Below, one piece after another: positions 1 to 8,503 of a stretch of 64,000 nucleotides of DNA (the stretch's first letter is position 1; each line of letters opens with the position of its first letter). The stretch lies in contig NZ_CP022314.1 of the NCBI RefSeq assembly GCF_003352915.1, positions 2,639,272-2,703,271 of the forward strand. Reading direction: 5' to 3'. Under the pieces are notes generated by a model that was not told the origin of the DNA, made no database searches, and worked only from the letters and a program-made list of their open reading frames with translations. The stretch is from Arthrobacter sp. PM3 (GTDB taxonomy: Bacteria > Actinomycetota > Actinomycetes > Actinomycetales > Micrococcaceae). Position numbers and translations under genes: made by a program.

Positions 1-7
1 CCCACCC

Positions 8-97
8 GGACCCTCCCTCACCACCCGCACCCCCACCCGGACCCTCCCTCACCACCCGCACCCCCGGACCGGACCCTCCCTCACCACCCGCACCCCC
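8..97. repeat. Three tandem copies of a 31-32 bp repeat
   Basis: Near-identical units begin at about 8, 39 and 71, each starting GGACCCTCCCTCACC. The core is the reverse complement of TGAGGGAGGGTCC, so this is the same kind of element as the array at 109-284 in opposite orientation. There are no unique spacers between units, so it is not a CRISPR. No coding sequence is visible here. The array may continue to the left of the window. Confidence 0.85.
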
Positions 98-108
98 CCA
101 ACCCGACA

Positions 109-284
109 CCTGAGGGAGCGTCACCCCCAGGACCGCCGAACCTGAGGGAGCGTCACCCTCAGGACCGCGGAACCTGAGGGAGCGTCACCCACAGGACCGC
201 CGAACCTGACGGAGGATCATCCTCAGGACCGCCGAACCTGAGGGAGGATCACAGCCGTGACTGCGACACCCGAGGGAGCGTCAT
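109..284. repeat. Six tandem copies of a 32-bp repeat
   Basis: Units start at 109, 141, 173, 205, 237 and (more diverged) 269, an exact 32-bp period. The core is CTGAGGGAGCGTC or CTGAGGGAGGATC, usually followed by a short CAGGACCGCCGAA stretch. The array ends about 130 bp before the dehydrogenase gene. Function is unknown. The three-turn helical period and inverted neighbours would suit a protein-binding or structured intergenic element, but that is inference. Confidence 0.85.
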
Positions 285-418
285 AGGGGGAGGGGAACTC
301 CCAGCATCCTCACGGGAAAGCCCCGGCTCCGGCGGAACGTTCTCCGAGGTGGGATCGTTAGAATGCGACGGGGCTGGATTCCCTAGATCAGCCGGCCACT
401 TCGTTCTAAGGACACTCA

Positions 419-1267
419 ATGACTGAGCGCACCATCGTCATCACCGGAGCCAGCGACGGCATTGGGGCGTCCGCAGCGCGGACCTTCGCCCGGCAGGGGG
501 ATCGGGTGGTCGTCGTCGGGCGTTCCGCGGGGAAGATCGGAGCGATCGCGAACGAGCTCGGCGCCGACCACTTTGTCTGCGACTTCGCCGAGCTCGGGCA
601 GGTCCGCACCCTGGCGGCGCAGCTGAAGGAGAAGTACCCGCGGATCGACGTCCTGGCGAACAACGCCGGCGGCATCATGGGCCCGCGCGAGCTCACCGTG
701 GACGGCCACGAGAAGACCATCCAGGTGAACCACCTGGCCCCGTTCCTGCTCACCACCCGGCTCATCGATGTGCTCACCGCCAGCCAGGCCACCGTGATCA
801 ACACTTCAAGCGTGGCCAACTCGCTGTTCGGCAAGCTGGACATCGACGACCTCGACGCCGCCCGGGGCTACTCCACCAACCGTGCCTACGGCAACGCCAA
901 GCTCGCCAACATCCTCTTCACCACAGAGCTCCACAACCGCTACAACGCGGAAGGGATCTCGACGGCCGCGTTCCACCCCGGCGGCGTGGCCACCAACTTC
1001 GCGGCCGACTCCACGAGCCCCATGCGCTGGGCCTACACGTCATTCCTCAAACGCTTCATGCTGACCCCGGAGCAGGGCGCGGACACCCTCGTGTGGCTCG
1101 CCAACACCACCCCCGGGCACGACTGGGTTTCCGGGACCTATTACGCGAAGCGGACCCTCGCGAAGGCCAACAAGCAGGCGTACGACGCCGGCCTGGCCAA
1201 GGCCCTCTGGCAGCGCAGCGAGGCCATGGTGGCCGAGGACCGCGACAAGTTGGAGCGGCCCGCCTGA
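419..1267 (+). CDS. SDR family NAD(P)-dependent oxidoreductase
   Basis: This is a 282-residue classical short-chain dehydrogenase, of the retinol-dehydrogenase-like or light-dependent-protochlorophyllide-reductase-like subgroup judged by its length. The Rossmann glycine motif TGASDGIG is at residues 9-16, NNAGG at 81-85, the active-site serine lies in INTSS near 130, and the catalytic Tyr-x-x-x-Lys is YGNAK at 157-161. All catalytic residues are therefore present. It should be a soluble enzyme reducing or oxidising a carbonyl/alcohol with NAD(P); the substrate cannot be read from sequence. The ATG is preceded by AAGGA at a good distance. It stands alone between a repeat array and a small secreted-protein gene. 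A TAGAAT hexamer at 359-364 could be a -10 box, but no convincing -35 is seen. Confidence 0.9.
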   Translation: MTERTIVITGASDGIGASAARTFARQGDRVVVVGRSAGKIGAIANELGADHFVCDFAELGQVRTLAAQLKEKYPRIDVLANNAGGIMGPRELTVDGHEKTIQVNHLAPFLLTTRLIDVLTASQATVINTSSVANSLFGKLDIDDLDAARGYSTNRAYGNAKLANILFTTELHNRYNAEGISTAAFHPGGVATNFAADSTSPMRWAYTSFLKRFMLTPEQGADTLVWLANTTPGHDWVSGTYYAKRTLAKANKQAYDAGLAKALWQRSEAMVAEDRDKLERPA

Positions 1268-1372
1268 GCCTCTCCGCTGAGCCTTCTCGGTAACCGCGTC
1301 CCCCTGGGATAGCATTTCCCTGCCCCTCGCCGACTCGCGGCTGAGGGCTTCGACCTGGGGGAGTGCCCAAAC

Positions 1373-1675
1373 GTGCGCCTGAAGAAACTGATTATTGCCT
1401 CGCTGGCGGGGACCGCCGTCGTCCTGAGCGCCACGGCCGTGCCGGCATCCGCCGCGCCCGCGCCGAAGTCCTACAAGAACTGCACGGAGCTCAACAAGGT
1501 CTACCCGCACGGCGTCGGCCGGGCCGGTGCCCGGGACAAGACCAGCGGCAAGCCGGTCACCACGTTCCGCGTCGACAACACGCTCTACAGCTACAACGAC
1601 GGCGCCGGACCCCGCCACTGGGGCGAGCACGACCTCGACCGCGACAACGACGGCATCGCCTGCGAAAAGCGCTAG
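1373..1675 (+). CDS. Secreted excalibur calcium-binding domain protein
   Basis: This is a 100-residue protein with a signal peptide (positive MRLKK, hydrophobic stretch to about residue 22, then VPASA, cleavage near 27). The C-terminus carries the excalibur motif DLDRDNDGIACE (87-98), a calcium-loop-like Asp-rich sequence closed by a cysteine that probably pairs with Cys37. Excalibur domains occur on extracellular bacterial proteins, often with nucleases; here the domain is alone. The start is GTG, with GGGGAG just upstream. The gene is followed by a strong hairpin terminator. Role outside the cell is unknown. Confidence 0.85.
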   Translation: MRLKKLIIASLAGTAVVLSATAVPASAAPAPKSYKNCTELNKVYPHGVGRAGARDKTSGKPVTTFRVDNTLYSYNDGAGPRHWGEHDLDRDNDGIACEKR

Positions 1676-1695
1676 GTCCCGCCGGGCGATTCGCC

Positions 1696-1735
1696 GCAAA
1701 CGGCCGCTAAGCCATGCTGCTTAGCGGCCGTTTGC
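1696..1735. terminator. Perfect 16-bp inverted repeat, likely bidirectional terminator
   Basis: Arms 1696-1711 and 1720-1735 are perfectly complementary (core CGGCCGCTAAG / CTTAGCGGCCG) with an 8-nt loop. The arms end in GCAAA / TTTGC, giving a short T-rich tail either way. It sits between the convergent excalibur gene and the first GGDEF-EAL gene. Its right half resembles the hairpin at 15734-15785. Confidence 0.8.
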
Positions 1736-1793
1736 GTCCAATGGGGGCATCGGGGGAGGCAGACGACGGCGGCGCTGCAGTGCCGCGGCAGGG

Positions 1794-3710
1794 TCACCGG
1801 CCGGCGTCGACCTTGTCCAGGGCGGTCAGGGCGCTCTCCATGGTCCCGGCGAGGTCGCTGGCCGGGGCCGGCTTGGCGAACAGGTAGCCCTGCAGCGAGT
1901 CGCAGCCGCGCTCCAGCAGGTACTTGGCCTGCTCCGGGGTTTCGATGCCTTCCGCCGTGACCTTCAGCCCCAGGGCGTGCGCGGCATTGATCATGGTGCC
2001 GAAGAACGGGAGCTGCTCCTGTCCGGTCTTGATCATGGCCACGAAGGAGCGGTCGATCTTGACCTTGTCCAGGGGCAGCTCCCGGAGCCGGCCGAGCGTG
2101 GAGTACCCGGTGCCGAAGTCGTCCATTGCGATCCGGACCCCGGCCTCCCGCAGCTGCCGGAGCTGGCCCAGCACGTCCGAGGACGCGTCGAAGAAGACGC
2201 TTTCGGTCAGTTCGAGCGTGAGCTGGCGAGGGTCGACGCCGGTGGTCCCGGCAATCGCGAGCACGTCCGCGGCGAAGTCGCGGTGCTGGAACTGCAGGCC
2301 CGAGACGTTCACGGCGACGCTGTACGCGGCGTCGCCGGCCAGCCAGGGCCGGATCTCGGCGCAGGCGCGGCGCAGGACCTCGTCGCCGATCTCGCGAATG
2401 AGGCCGCTCTGCTCCGCCACGGGCAGGAACTGGTTGGGCGGGACGAGGCGGCCGTGGCGTTCCCAGCGCGCGAACGCCTCGAACTGCACCACCGAGCCGA
2501 TGCCCGGGGAAACCACCGGCTGGTAGTGCACCGAGATCTGCCCCAGCTCCACGGCCCGCCGGAGCCCGGTTTCGCCGTCGGCCTTGTGCACGGGCGTGTT
2601 CAGCATCTCGGGCCGGAACCGCAGCCAGTTGTTCTTTCCGCCGGCTTTGGCGGCGGTCATGGCGGCGTCGGCCTGCCGCAGCAGCTCCGCCCCGTCCAGT
2701 GTCTGCGCCGTTTTGGACGCCAGGCCCAGGCTCACACCGGGCCGGATCATGGTCGCCCCGACGCGCAGGGGCTCGTACAGGGCATGGGAGATCCGCTTGG
2801 CCACGGCGTCGGCGTTGAGGCATTCGGTCAGCAGGACGGCGAATTCGTCGCCGCCCAGCCGGGCCACGGTGTCGTGCGGGCGGACGCAGTTGCGCAGCCG
2901 GCTGGCCATCTCCACGAGCAGTTCGTCCGCGGCGGAGCGGCCCAGCATGTCGTTCAGCTGCCCGAAGTCGTCCAGGTCCAGCAGCAGAATGTCCACCGGG
3001 TCAGGGCGGCGCAGCGCGGCGGCGAGCCGCTCGTTGAACAGCGGACCGTTCGGCAGGCCCGTCAAGGGGTCGCGGAGGACCACGGCCTTGAGCTCGTCGT
3101 CGTGTTCGGCGAATGCGGCCGGGGCGGCGGCCGCACCGGCAGGACGACGGCGGACGAAGTCGCCGCTCAGGGAGCTGCCAACGGAGCTGCCGGCGGTGCC
3201 GCCGAGGGGGGCCCGCCCGGGCGAGGTTCCGGACGCGGCCGGGGTGCCGGCGTCGTGCTCGGCGTCGTGCCCGGCGTAGGAACCGGCGGGGAGGGGCGCG
3301 GCCCGGTGCCCGGCGCTGCGGACGGACAGCGCGACGGACGTCCCTGCCCCGGCACCGGGGACCAGGGCACAGGTGATCTCGACCGGGAGTTCGGTGCCGT
3401 CGGCCCGGCGCCCGGACCCGGCGAACGGCGGACGCGTCCCGGCAGGTTCCCTGTCAGCCGTCCCGGCAGACTGTCTTTCAACCGTTCCGGGTGCGCCCGG
3501 ACGGGCCAGGCCGGCCAGGACGCCGTGGAACGCCTCGCGGGAGGACTCGGCCAGGATCAGGCTGTGGTCCGCGCCCAGGAGCTGTGTGCGGGAGTAACCG
3601 AAGAGCCGCTCCGCGGCCGGATTGAGGAAGGAAATGGACCCGTCCGGGCCGACCAGCAGCAGTGCGTCAGGACTGTGCTCCAGCAGTAATTGTGCGAATC
3701 CAGTTTCCAC
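1794..3710 (-). CDS. PAS-GGDEF-EAL cyclic-di-GMP signalling protein (copy 1)
   Basis: This 638-residue protein has an N-terminal PAS domain (about 5-125), a long Ala/Gly/Ser-rich linker, a GGDEF diguanylate cyclase domain (about 210-370) and an EAL phosphodiesterase domain (about 385-625). GGDEF is intact and is preceded by RPHD, a complete inhibitory (I-site) RxxD. The EAL signature reads EAF, but AVNVSG, LELTES, DDFGTGYS, KIDRSF, TAEGIET and LQGYLF are all present, so phosphodiesterase activity remains plausible. No membrane segment is seen, so it is likely cytosolic. The start is GTG; the leader before it (CCGTCGC, then a G-run) matches the leader of copy 2, which supports this start. It is the last of three tandem paralogues on this strand. 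The net direction of c-di-GMP turnover cannot be predicted. Confidence 0.93.
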   Translation of the reverse strand: METGFAQLLLEHSPDALLLVGPDGSISFLNPAAERLFGYSRTQLLGADHSLILAESSREAFHGVLAGLARPGAPGTVERQSAGTADREPAGTRPPFAGSGRRADGTELPVEITCALVPGAGAGTSVALSVRSAGHRAAPLPAGSYAGHDAEHDAGTPAASGTSPGRAPLGGTAGSSVGSSLSGDFVRRRPAGAAAAPAAFAEHDDELKAVVLRDPLTGLPNGPLFNERLAAALRRPDPVDILLLDLDDFGQLNDMLGRSAADELLVEMASRLRNCVRPHDTVARLGGDEFAVLLTECLNADAVAKRISHALYEPLRVGATMIRPGVSLGLASKTAQTLDGAELLRQADAAMTAAKAGGKNNWLRFRPEMLNTPVHKADGETGLRRAVELGQISVHYQPVVSPGIGSVVQFEAFARWERHGRLVPPNQFLPVAEQSGLIREIGDEVLRRACAEIRPWLAGDAAYSVAVNVSGLQFQHRDFAADVLAIAGTTGVDPRQLTLELTESVFFDASSDVLGQLRQLREAGVRIAMDDFGTGYSTLGRLRELPLDKVKIDRSFVAMIKTGQEQLPFFGTMINAAHALGLKVTAEGIETPEQAKYLLERGCDSLQGYLFAKPAPASDLAGTMESALTALDKVDAGR

Positions 3711-3810
3711 GATAATTGACAGCCCCCCAGGCGACGGATACGGATGACGGCGGCCCTGCGGAGAACAAGGCGCGCTGCGCTTCCTGCATCATATGTGGTG
3801 CAGGCTCCCC

Positions 3811-3832
3811 GGGCGTGATGGTCATCATGCCC
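3811..3832 (-). terminator. Short hairpin between tandem GGDEF-EAL genes
   Basis: Arms GGGCGTGATG (3811-3820) and CATCATGCCC (3823-3832) pair with one mismatch around a 2-nt loop. It lies just past the stop of copy 2 and before copy 1. There is no T-run on the minus strand, so a terminator role is weakly supported. Confidence 0.35.
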
Positions 3833-3854
3833 GAAACAAATGTGTCGAAAAGCG

Positions 3855-5957
3855 CTACCCGGGCAGCGGCACGCCCTCCAGCGCCGCGATGGACGCCACC
3901 GCGTTCCGGACAGCCCGTGCCCTGCGGCCCGCCGGCTCGGGGCGGGAGAACAGGAACCCCTGCAGGGCATCGCAGCCGTGGTCCATGAGGTACCTCGCCT
4001 GGGCATGGGTTTCGATGCCCTCGGCCGTGACCTTCAGCCCCAGGCTGTGGGCCATGTGGATCATGGAGGTCAGGATGGGCAGCTTCTCGGCGCCGGTGTG
4101 CAGCATGGACACGAAGGACTTGTCGATCTTCACCACATCCACCGGCAGGTCCTGCAGCCGGCCCAGCGACGAATAGCCGGTGCCGAAGTCGTCCAGCGCC
4201 ACCCGGATCCCGGCGTCGCGGAGGGTCTCGAGCTGGCCGATCACGTCCGAGTGGGCGTCGAAGAACACGCTCTCGGTGACCTCAAGCACCAGCTGGCGGG
4301 GGTCGACGCCGGTCCACGCCGCAATCTCCAGGACGCGCTCGGCGAAGTCCCGGTGCTGCAGCTGCACGCCCGAGACGTTTACGGCCACGCTCCGGAACGG
4401 GTCCTCCGCAAGCCACGGCGCGAGTTCGGCGCAGCTGCTCCGGAGGACGTCGGCCCCGATCTCCCGGATCAGTCCGCTGCGTTCGGCCGTCTCGATGAAG
4501 TCATCCGGCGCGATCAGCGCGCCCTCCCACTCCCAGCGGGCCAGGGCCTCGAACTGGACCACGTCCAGCCGGTCGCTTGAGACCACGGGCTGGAAGTGGA
4601 CCGTGATCTGCCCCAGCTCCACGGCCCGCCGCAGCCCGGCCGTCAGCTGGGTGCGTTCCAGCAGGGCGGCGAGCATCTCGGGCTGGAAGTGGACGTAGCA
4701 GTTCTTGCCGGCTTCTTTGGCCGCGTACATGGCGAGGTCCGCCTGCCGCAGCAGCTCCGAGGACGTCTTGGTCACGGCGTCGCGGGACGCCACGCCCAGG
4801 CTCAGGCCCGGTCGCATGAGGGTCCCTTCGATGGAGACCGGGGCGTTCAGGGTGCTGACCACCCGCCGGGCCACGGTGTCGGCGTCGTGGCAGCCCACCA
4901 GCAGGACCACGAACTCGTCGCCGCCGAGCCGGGCCACGGTGCCGTGCGGGCCCACGCAGTTCTGCAGCCGCCGGGAAATCTCCACGAGCATCTCATCCCC
5001 GGCGTGGTGGCCCAGGACGTCGTTGACTTCCTTGAAGTCGTCCAGGTCCAGCAGGAGCACGTGCACGGGCTCCGGGGTGAGCAGCGCCGCGGCGGCCCGC
5101 TCGTTGAACAGCATCCGGTTGGCCAGGCCCGTCAGCGGGTCCTGGAACGCCAGCTCCTTGAGCTTGTCCGCCTGCTCGGCCAGTTCCTCGATGGCGCGGC
5201 GGGCCTGGTCCTGGGCACGCCGGCGCGAGGTGATGTCGCGGAAGTTCCAGATCCGGCCGACGATCTTGTCCGCCACCTTCTGCGGCCGCGAGTACAGCTC
5301 CACGGTGCGGCCGTCCGCGAACTCGAGGACGTCGTGGCTTTGCATCACCGAGTCGGCGTAGAGCGCCGAAACTTTCTCCAGGAAGTGGTCCGGGTCCGCG
5401 AGCTGGCCGGCGATGAACCGGACCAGCGCGCCCGGATCCTCCGAGGCCACCAGCTCCGGCGGCATGCCCCACAGTTTGAGGTACTGGTCATTGATCCCGG
5501 TGATCTGGCCTTCGCTGGAGACCACCAGGATCCCGTCCGCCGTCGTCTCCAAGGTCGCATCCAAAAGGGAGACGGCCAGCCGGCGGCCGGCGTCGGCGTC
5601 CTCCCGGTGCCCGGCGTCGCGGACGGCGACCGCCATGGCGGTGCCGGCGTCGACCGTCACGAGAGAGCACGTGATCTCGACGGCGAGTTCGGAACCGTCG
5701 CGGCGCCGGGCGACGGCGGCGAACGGCCGGCTGCCGGCGCGGCTCTTGCGGCCCAGCCGGCCGAAGACCCGCAAGAAGCCGCCGCGTTCCCCTTCCGCGA
5801 GCAGGACGGTGTGCTGCACGCCCAGCAGCTCCTCACGGGGATAGCCGAACAGCCGCTCCGCCGCCGAGTTCACGAAGGCGACCGTGCCGTCCGAGGTCAG
5901 CAGCAGAGACGCGTCAGGGCCCTGCTCCAGCAGGGCCTCACCAAACCCAATTCCCAC
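3855..5957 (-). CDS. PAS-PAS-GGDEF-EAL cyclic-di-GMP signalling protein (copy 2)
   Basis: About 700 residues: a first PAS domain aligned to that of copy 1, a second PAS domain (around ETTADGILVVSSEGQITG) followed by a PAC-like segment, then GGDEF and EAL domains. GGDEF is intact, but the I-site position reads GPHG instead of RxxD, so product inhibition at that site is probably lost. The EAL domain keeps the signature EAL and the downstream metal and catalytic motifs (AVNVSG, LEVTES, DDFGTGYS, KIDKSF, TAEGIET, LQGFLF). An open frame extends to a TTG at 6002, but I chose the GTG at 5957, because its leader and first codons align with copy 1 and a G-run sits upstream. It is the middle member of the tandem trio. 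Confidence 0.93.
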   Translation of the reverse strand: MGIGFGEALLEQGPDASLLLTSDGTVAFVNSAAERLFGYPREELLGVQHTVLLAEGERGGFLRVFGRLGRKSRAGSRPFAAVARRRDGSELAVEITCSLVTVDAGTAMAVAVRDAGHREDADAGRRLAVSLLDATLETTADGILVVSSEGQITGINDQYLKLWGMPPELVASEDPGALVRFIAGQLADPDHFLEKVSALYADSVMQSHDVLEFADGRTVELYSRPQKVADKIVGRIWNFRDITSRRRAQDQARRAIEELAEQADKLKELAFQDPLTGLANRMLFNERAAAALLTPEPVHVLLLDLDDFKEVNDVLGHHAGDEMLVEISRRLQNCVGPHGTVARLGGDEFVVLLVGCHDADTVARRVVSTLNAPVSIEGTLMRPGLSLGVASRDAVTKTSSELLRQADLAMYAAKEAGKNCYVHFQPEMLAALLERTQLTAGLRRAVELGQITVHFQPVVSSDRLDVVQFEALARWEWEGALIAPDDFIETAERSGLIREIGADVLRSSCAELAPWLAEDPFRSVAVNVSGVQLQHRDFAERVLEIAAWTGVDPRQLVLEVTESVFFDAHSDVIGQLETLRDAGIRVALDDFGTGYSSLGRLQDLPVDVVKIDKSFVSMLHTGAEKLPILTSMIHMAHSLGLKVTAEGIETHAQARYLMDHGCDALQGFLFSRPEPAGRRARAVRNAVASIAALEGVPLPG

Positions 5958-6149
5958 GACGATACCGGCCCCCAAGCGACGGATGTTCACTTCAGCGATC
6001 AAGTTCCCGGACAGAATGCCAGGTCAACGCATTTCCCTGAATCATAGGGTCCTTCGGCCCAATGTCCAGCACATCGGCCCAGTAGTTCCGGCCTGCACTT
6101 CCGTCCCCGAGTTTTTCCGGGCCGTGGATCACCGGCGGATCTCCCGCGG

Positions 6150-8357
6150 TCACCGGTTCCCGGGCACCCGCTCGCCCCGCAGCGCGGCGATGGCCCGGGC
6201 CGCACGGTCCAGGCCGGGCCCCAGCCCGGTCTCCGGACGGGGCCCGGAAAACAGGAAGCCCTGCAGACAATCGCAGTCCAGGTTCATGAGGTATTCGGCC
6301 TGGGCAGCCGTTTCCACGCCCTCGGCCGTGACGGTCAGGCCCAGGCCGTGCGCCATCCCGATCATGGCGTTGAGGATGGGCAGCCGTTCCGTGCCGGTGC
6401 GGATCATGGCCACAAACGACTGGTCGATCTTCAGCGTGTCCACCGGCAGGTCCTGGAGCCGCCCCAGCGAGGAGAACCCGGTGCCGAAGTCGTCCAGTGC
6501 CACGCGGACGCCGGCCAGGCGCAGGGTCACCAGTTGCCGGATCACGTGGGCGTCGTCCTCGAAGAACACGCTCTCCGTGACTTCCAGGACGAGCTGGCGC
6601 GGGTTCACGCCGCAGGACTCCGTCACGGCCAGGACCAGTTCGGCGAAGTCTCCATGCTGCAGCTGGACGCCGGAGACGTTGACGGCCAGGGACCGGGAGG
6701 CGTCCTCGTCCAGCCAGGGCTTGAGCTCGGTGCAGGCGCGCAGCAGCACCTCGGTGCCGATCTCGACAATCAGGCCGCTGCGTTCCGCCGCCGGGATGAA
6801 CTGCTTCGGCGCCACGAGCACCCCGTCCCGCTCCCAGCGGGCCAGGGCCTCGACCTTGGCCACCTTCCCCAAAGCCGCCGAGATGATCGGCTGGTAGTGG
6901 ACGGCGATCTGCCCGTTGTCCACGGCCAGCCGCAGCCCGGCTTCGAGATCGTTGCGGTCCAGCAGGGCTTGCATCATCTCGGGCCGGAAGCGCTTGTAGC
7001 GGTTCTTGCCCGCCGCCTTGGCCGCATACATGGCGACGTCGGCCCGCCGGAGGAGCTCGGAGGCGTCCACGGCGTCCTCGCTGATGGAGGCCAGGCCCAG
7101 GCTCAGGCTGGGCCGGAGCATGGTCCCGTCGATCCACACGGGGACCCGCAGCGAGTCGACGATCCGGGCGGCGACCGCCTCGGGATCCAGCGAACCCACC
7201 AGGAGAACGACGAATTCGTCGCCGCCCAGCCGGGCCACGACGTCGTTCGGGCGGACGCACGTGCGCAGCCGCCGGCCGACCTCGATCAGCATCTGGTCTC
7301 CGGCGTGGTGGCCCAGGATGTCGTTGACTTCCTTGAAGTCATCCAGGTCCAGGAGCAGGACGTCGACGGCGGTGCCGCACGGGCCGGCGAGGGCGGTTTC
7401 GAGATAGTTGTTGAACAGCTGCCGGTTGGACAGCCCGGTCAGGCTGTCCGTGAACGCCAGCGCCTTGAGCTGGGCGGACTGGTCGGCGAGATCCGCCAGC
7501 GCGTGGGCAATGCGGTCCTGCGCCACCTTGGCCGCGGTGACGTCGCGGAAGCTCCACACCCGGCCGACCACCTGGTCCGCGACCTTCTGCGGCCGGGAAT
7601 AGCGTTCAAACGTCCGGCCGTCGCGGAAGTTCAGGACATCGTGGCTCTCGGCCGCGGGATCGGCGTAGAGGGATTCGACGCGGCCGACGAACTGCGCGGG
7701 ATCCTGTAGCTGGTCCAGGACGAACGCCAACACGGCGTCGTCGTCCCGGGTGGCCAGCAGCTCCCGCGGGATGCCCCACATGGTGAGGAACTGGTTGTTG
7801 ACGCCGGCGATCTGGCCCTCGCTGCTGACCACCAGGATGCCGTCGGCCGTGGATTCGAGCGTCGCGGTCAGCAGCGACATCGCCTCGCGGAGGCTGTCGT
7901 CGGTCTCCGGCCGGTGCGAGGTGTCCCGGACGGCGACCACCATGCTCGCGGTGTCGGTGTCGGGGCCGGTCTTGAGGAGGGAATAGGCCACTTCGGCCGG
8001 GAACTCCGTGCCGTCCCGGCGCAGCCCGTAGGCGTCCACCGGAACTGTGGCGCCGGCGTCGGCCCCGGCATCACGGCGGAGGTTGAAGAACATCCGCTGG
8101 AAGCCGTTCCGGAACCCCTCGGCCAGGAGCCTGCGGTGGTCCGACCCCACGAGCTCCCCGCGGGCGTACCCGAAGAGGCGCTCGGCGGCGGGATTGACCA
8201 TCCGGATGGAGCCGTCCTCGGCCAGTACCAGCAGGGCATCGGGGCTGGACTCTGCCAGCTGCCCGTAGCCGGCCGTGCCGGACGCTTCCGCCGGGTACGA
8301 CGGCGCCGTCACGCGCCGACCGCCGGGCGAGCCTGAGACCACCAACAAACCATTCAA
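6150..8357 (-). CDS. PAS-PAS-GGDEF-EAL cyclic-di-GMP signalling protein (copy 3)
   Basis: Up to 735 residues, with the same order as copy 2: PAS (SSPDALLVLAEDGSI region), second PAS (ESTADGILVVSSEGQIAG), GGDEF and EAL. GGDEF is intact and the I-site is RPND, so feedback inhibition is likely. EAL, AVNVSG, LEVTES, DDFGTGFS, KIDQSF, TAEGVET and LQGFLF are all present, making this a candidate dual-activity protein. The start is uncertain: the frame opens at a TTG (8357) almost touching a GGGAGGGG site, while TTG at 8348 or 8345 and GTG at 8342 are better spaced from it. It is the promoter-proximal member of the trio; gaps of about 140-190 bp make separate promoters possible. Confidence 0.92.
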   Translation of the reverse strand: MNGLLVVSGSPGGRRVTAPSYPAEASGTAGYGQLAESSPDALLVLAEDGSIRMVNPAAERLFGYARGELVGSDHRRLLAEGFRNGFQRMFFNLRRDAGADAGATVPVDAYGLRRDGTEFPAEVAYSLLKTGPDTDTASMVVAVRDTSHRPETDDSLREAMSLLTATLESTADGILVVSSEGQIAGVNNQFLTMWGIPRELLATRDDDAVLAFVLDQLQDPAQFVGRVESLYADPAAESHDVLNFRDGRTFERYSRPQKVADQVVGRVWSFRDVTAAKVAQDRIAHALADLADQSAQLKALAFTDSLTGLSNRQLFNNYLETALAGPCGTAVDVLLLDLDDFKEVNDILGHHAGDQMLIEVGRRLRTCVRPNDVVARLGGDEFVVLLVGSLDPEAVAARIVDSLRVPVWIDGTMLRPSLSLGLASISEDAVDASELLRRADVAMYAAKAAGKNRYKRFRPEMMQALLDRNDLEAGLRLAVDNGQIAVHYQPIISAALGKVAKVEALARWERDGVLVAPKQFIPAAERSGLIVEIGTEVLLRACTELKPWLDEDASRSLAVNVSGVQLQHGDFAELVLAVTESCGVNPRQLVLEVTESVFFEDDAHVIRQLVTLRLAGVRVALDDFGTGFSSLGRLQDLPVDTLKIDQSFVAMIRTGTERLPILNAMIGMAHGLGLTVTAEGVETAAQAEYLMNLDCDCLQGFLFSGPRPETGLGPGLDRAARAIAALRGERVPGNR

Positions 8358-8503
8358 ACCCCTCCCATCCGGAAATCATAGGCGTCCGGACGGTGCCCGG
8401 GGCAGTCAACACGGCGGGCCGGGCAGCACCCCGGCCGCCACCCCGCCCGCAGGGAAGCCACCAATCCCCGTTGCGCTATGACGTTTGGTGCTTAAGCCCG
8501 CGC

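Noticed and set aside
1..300. CRISPR array
   Set aside because: The 32-bp units follow one another without unique spacers, include two orientations and have no cas gene nearby.
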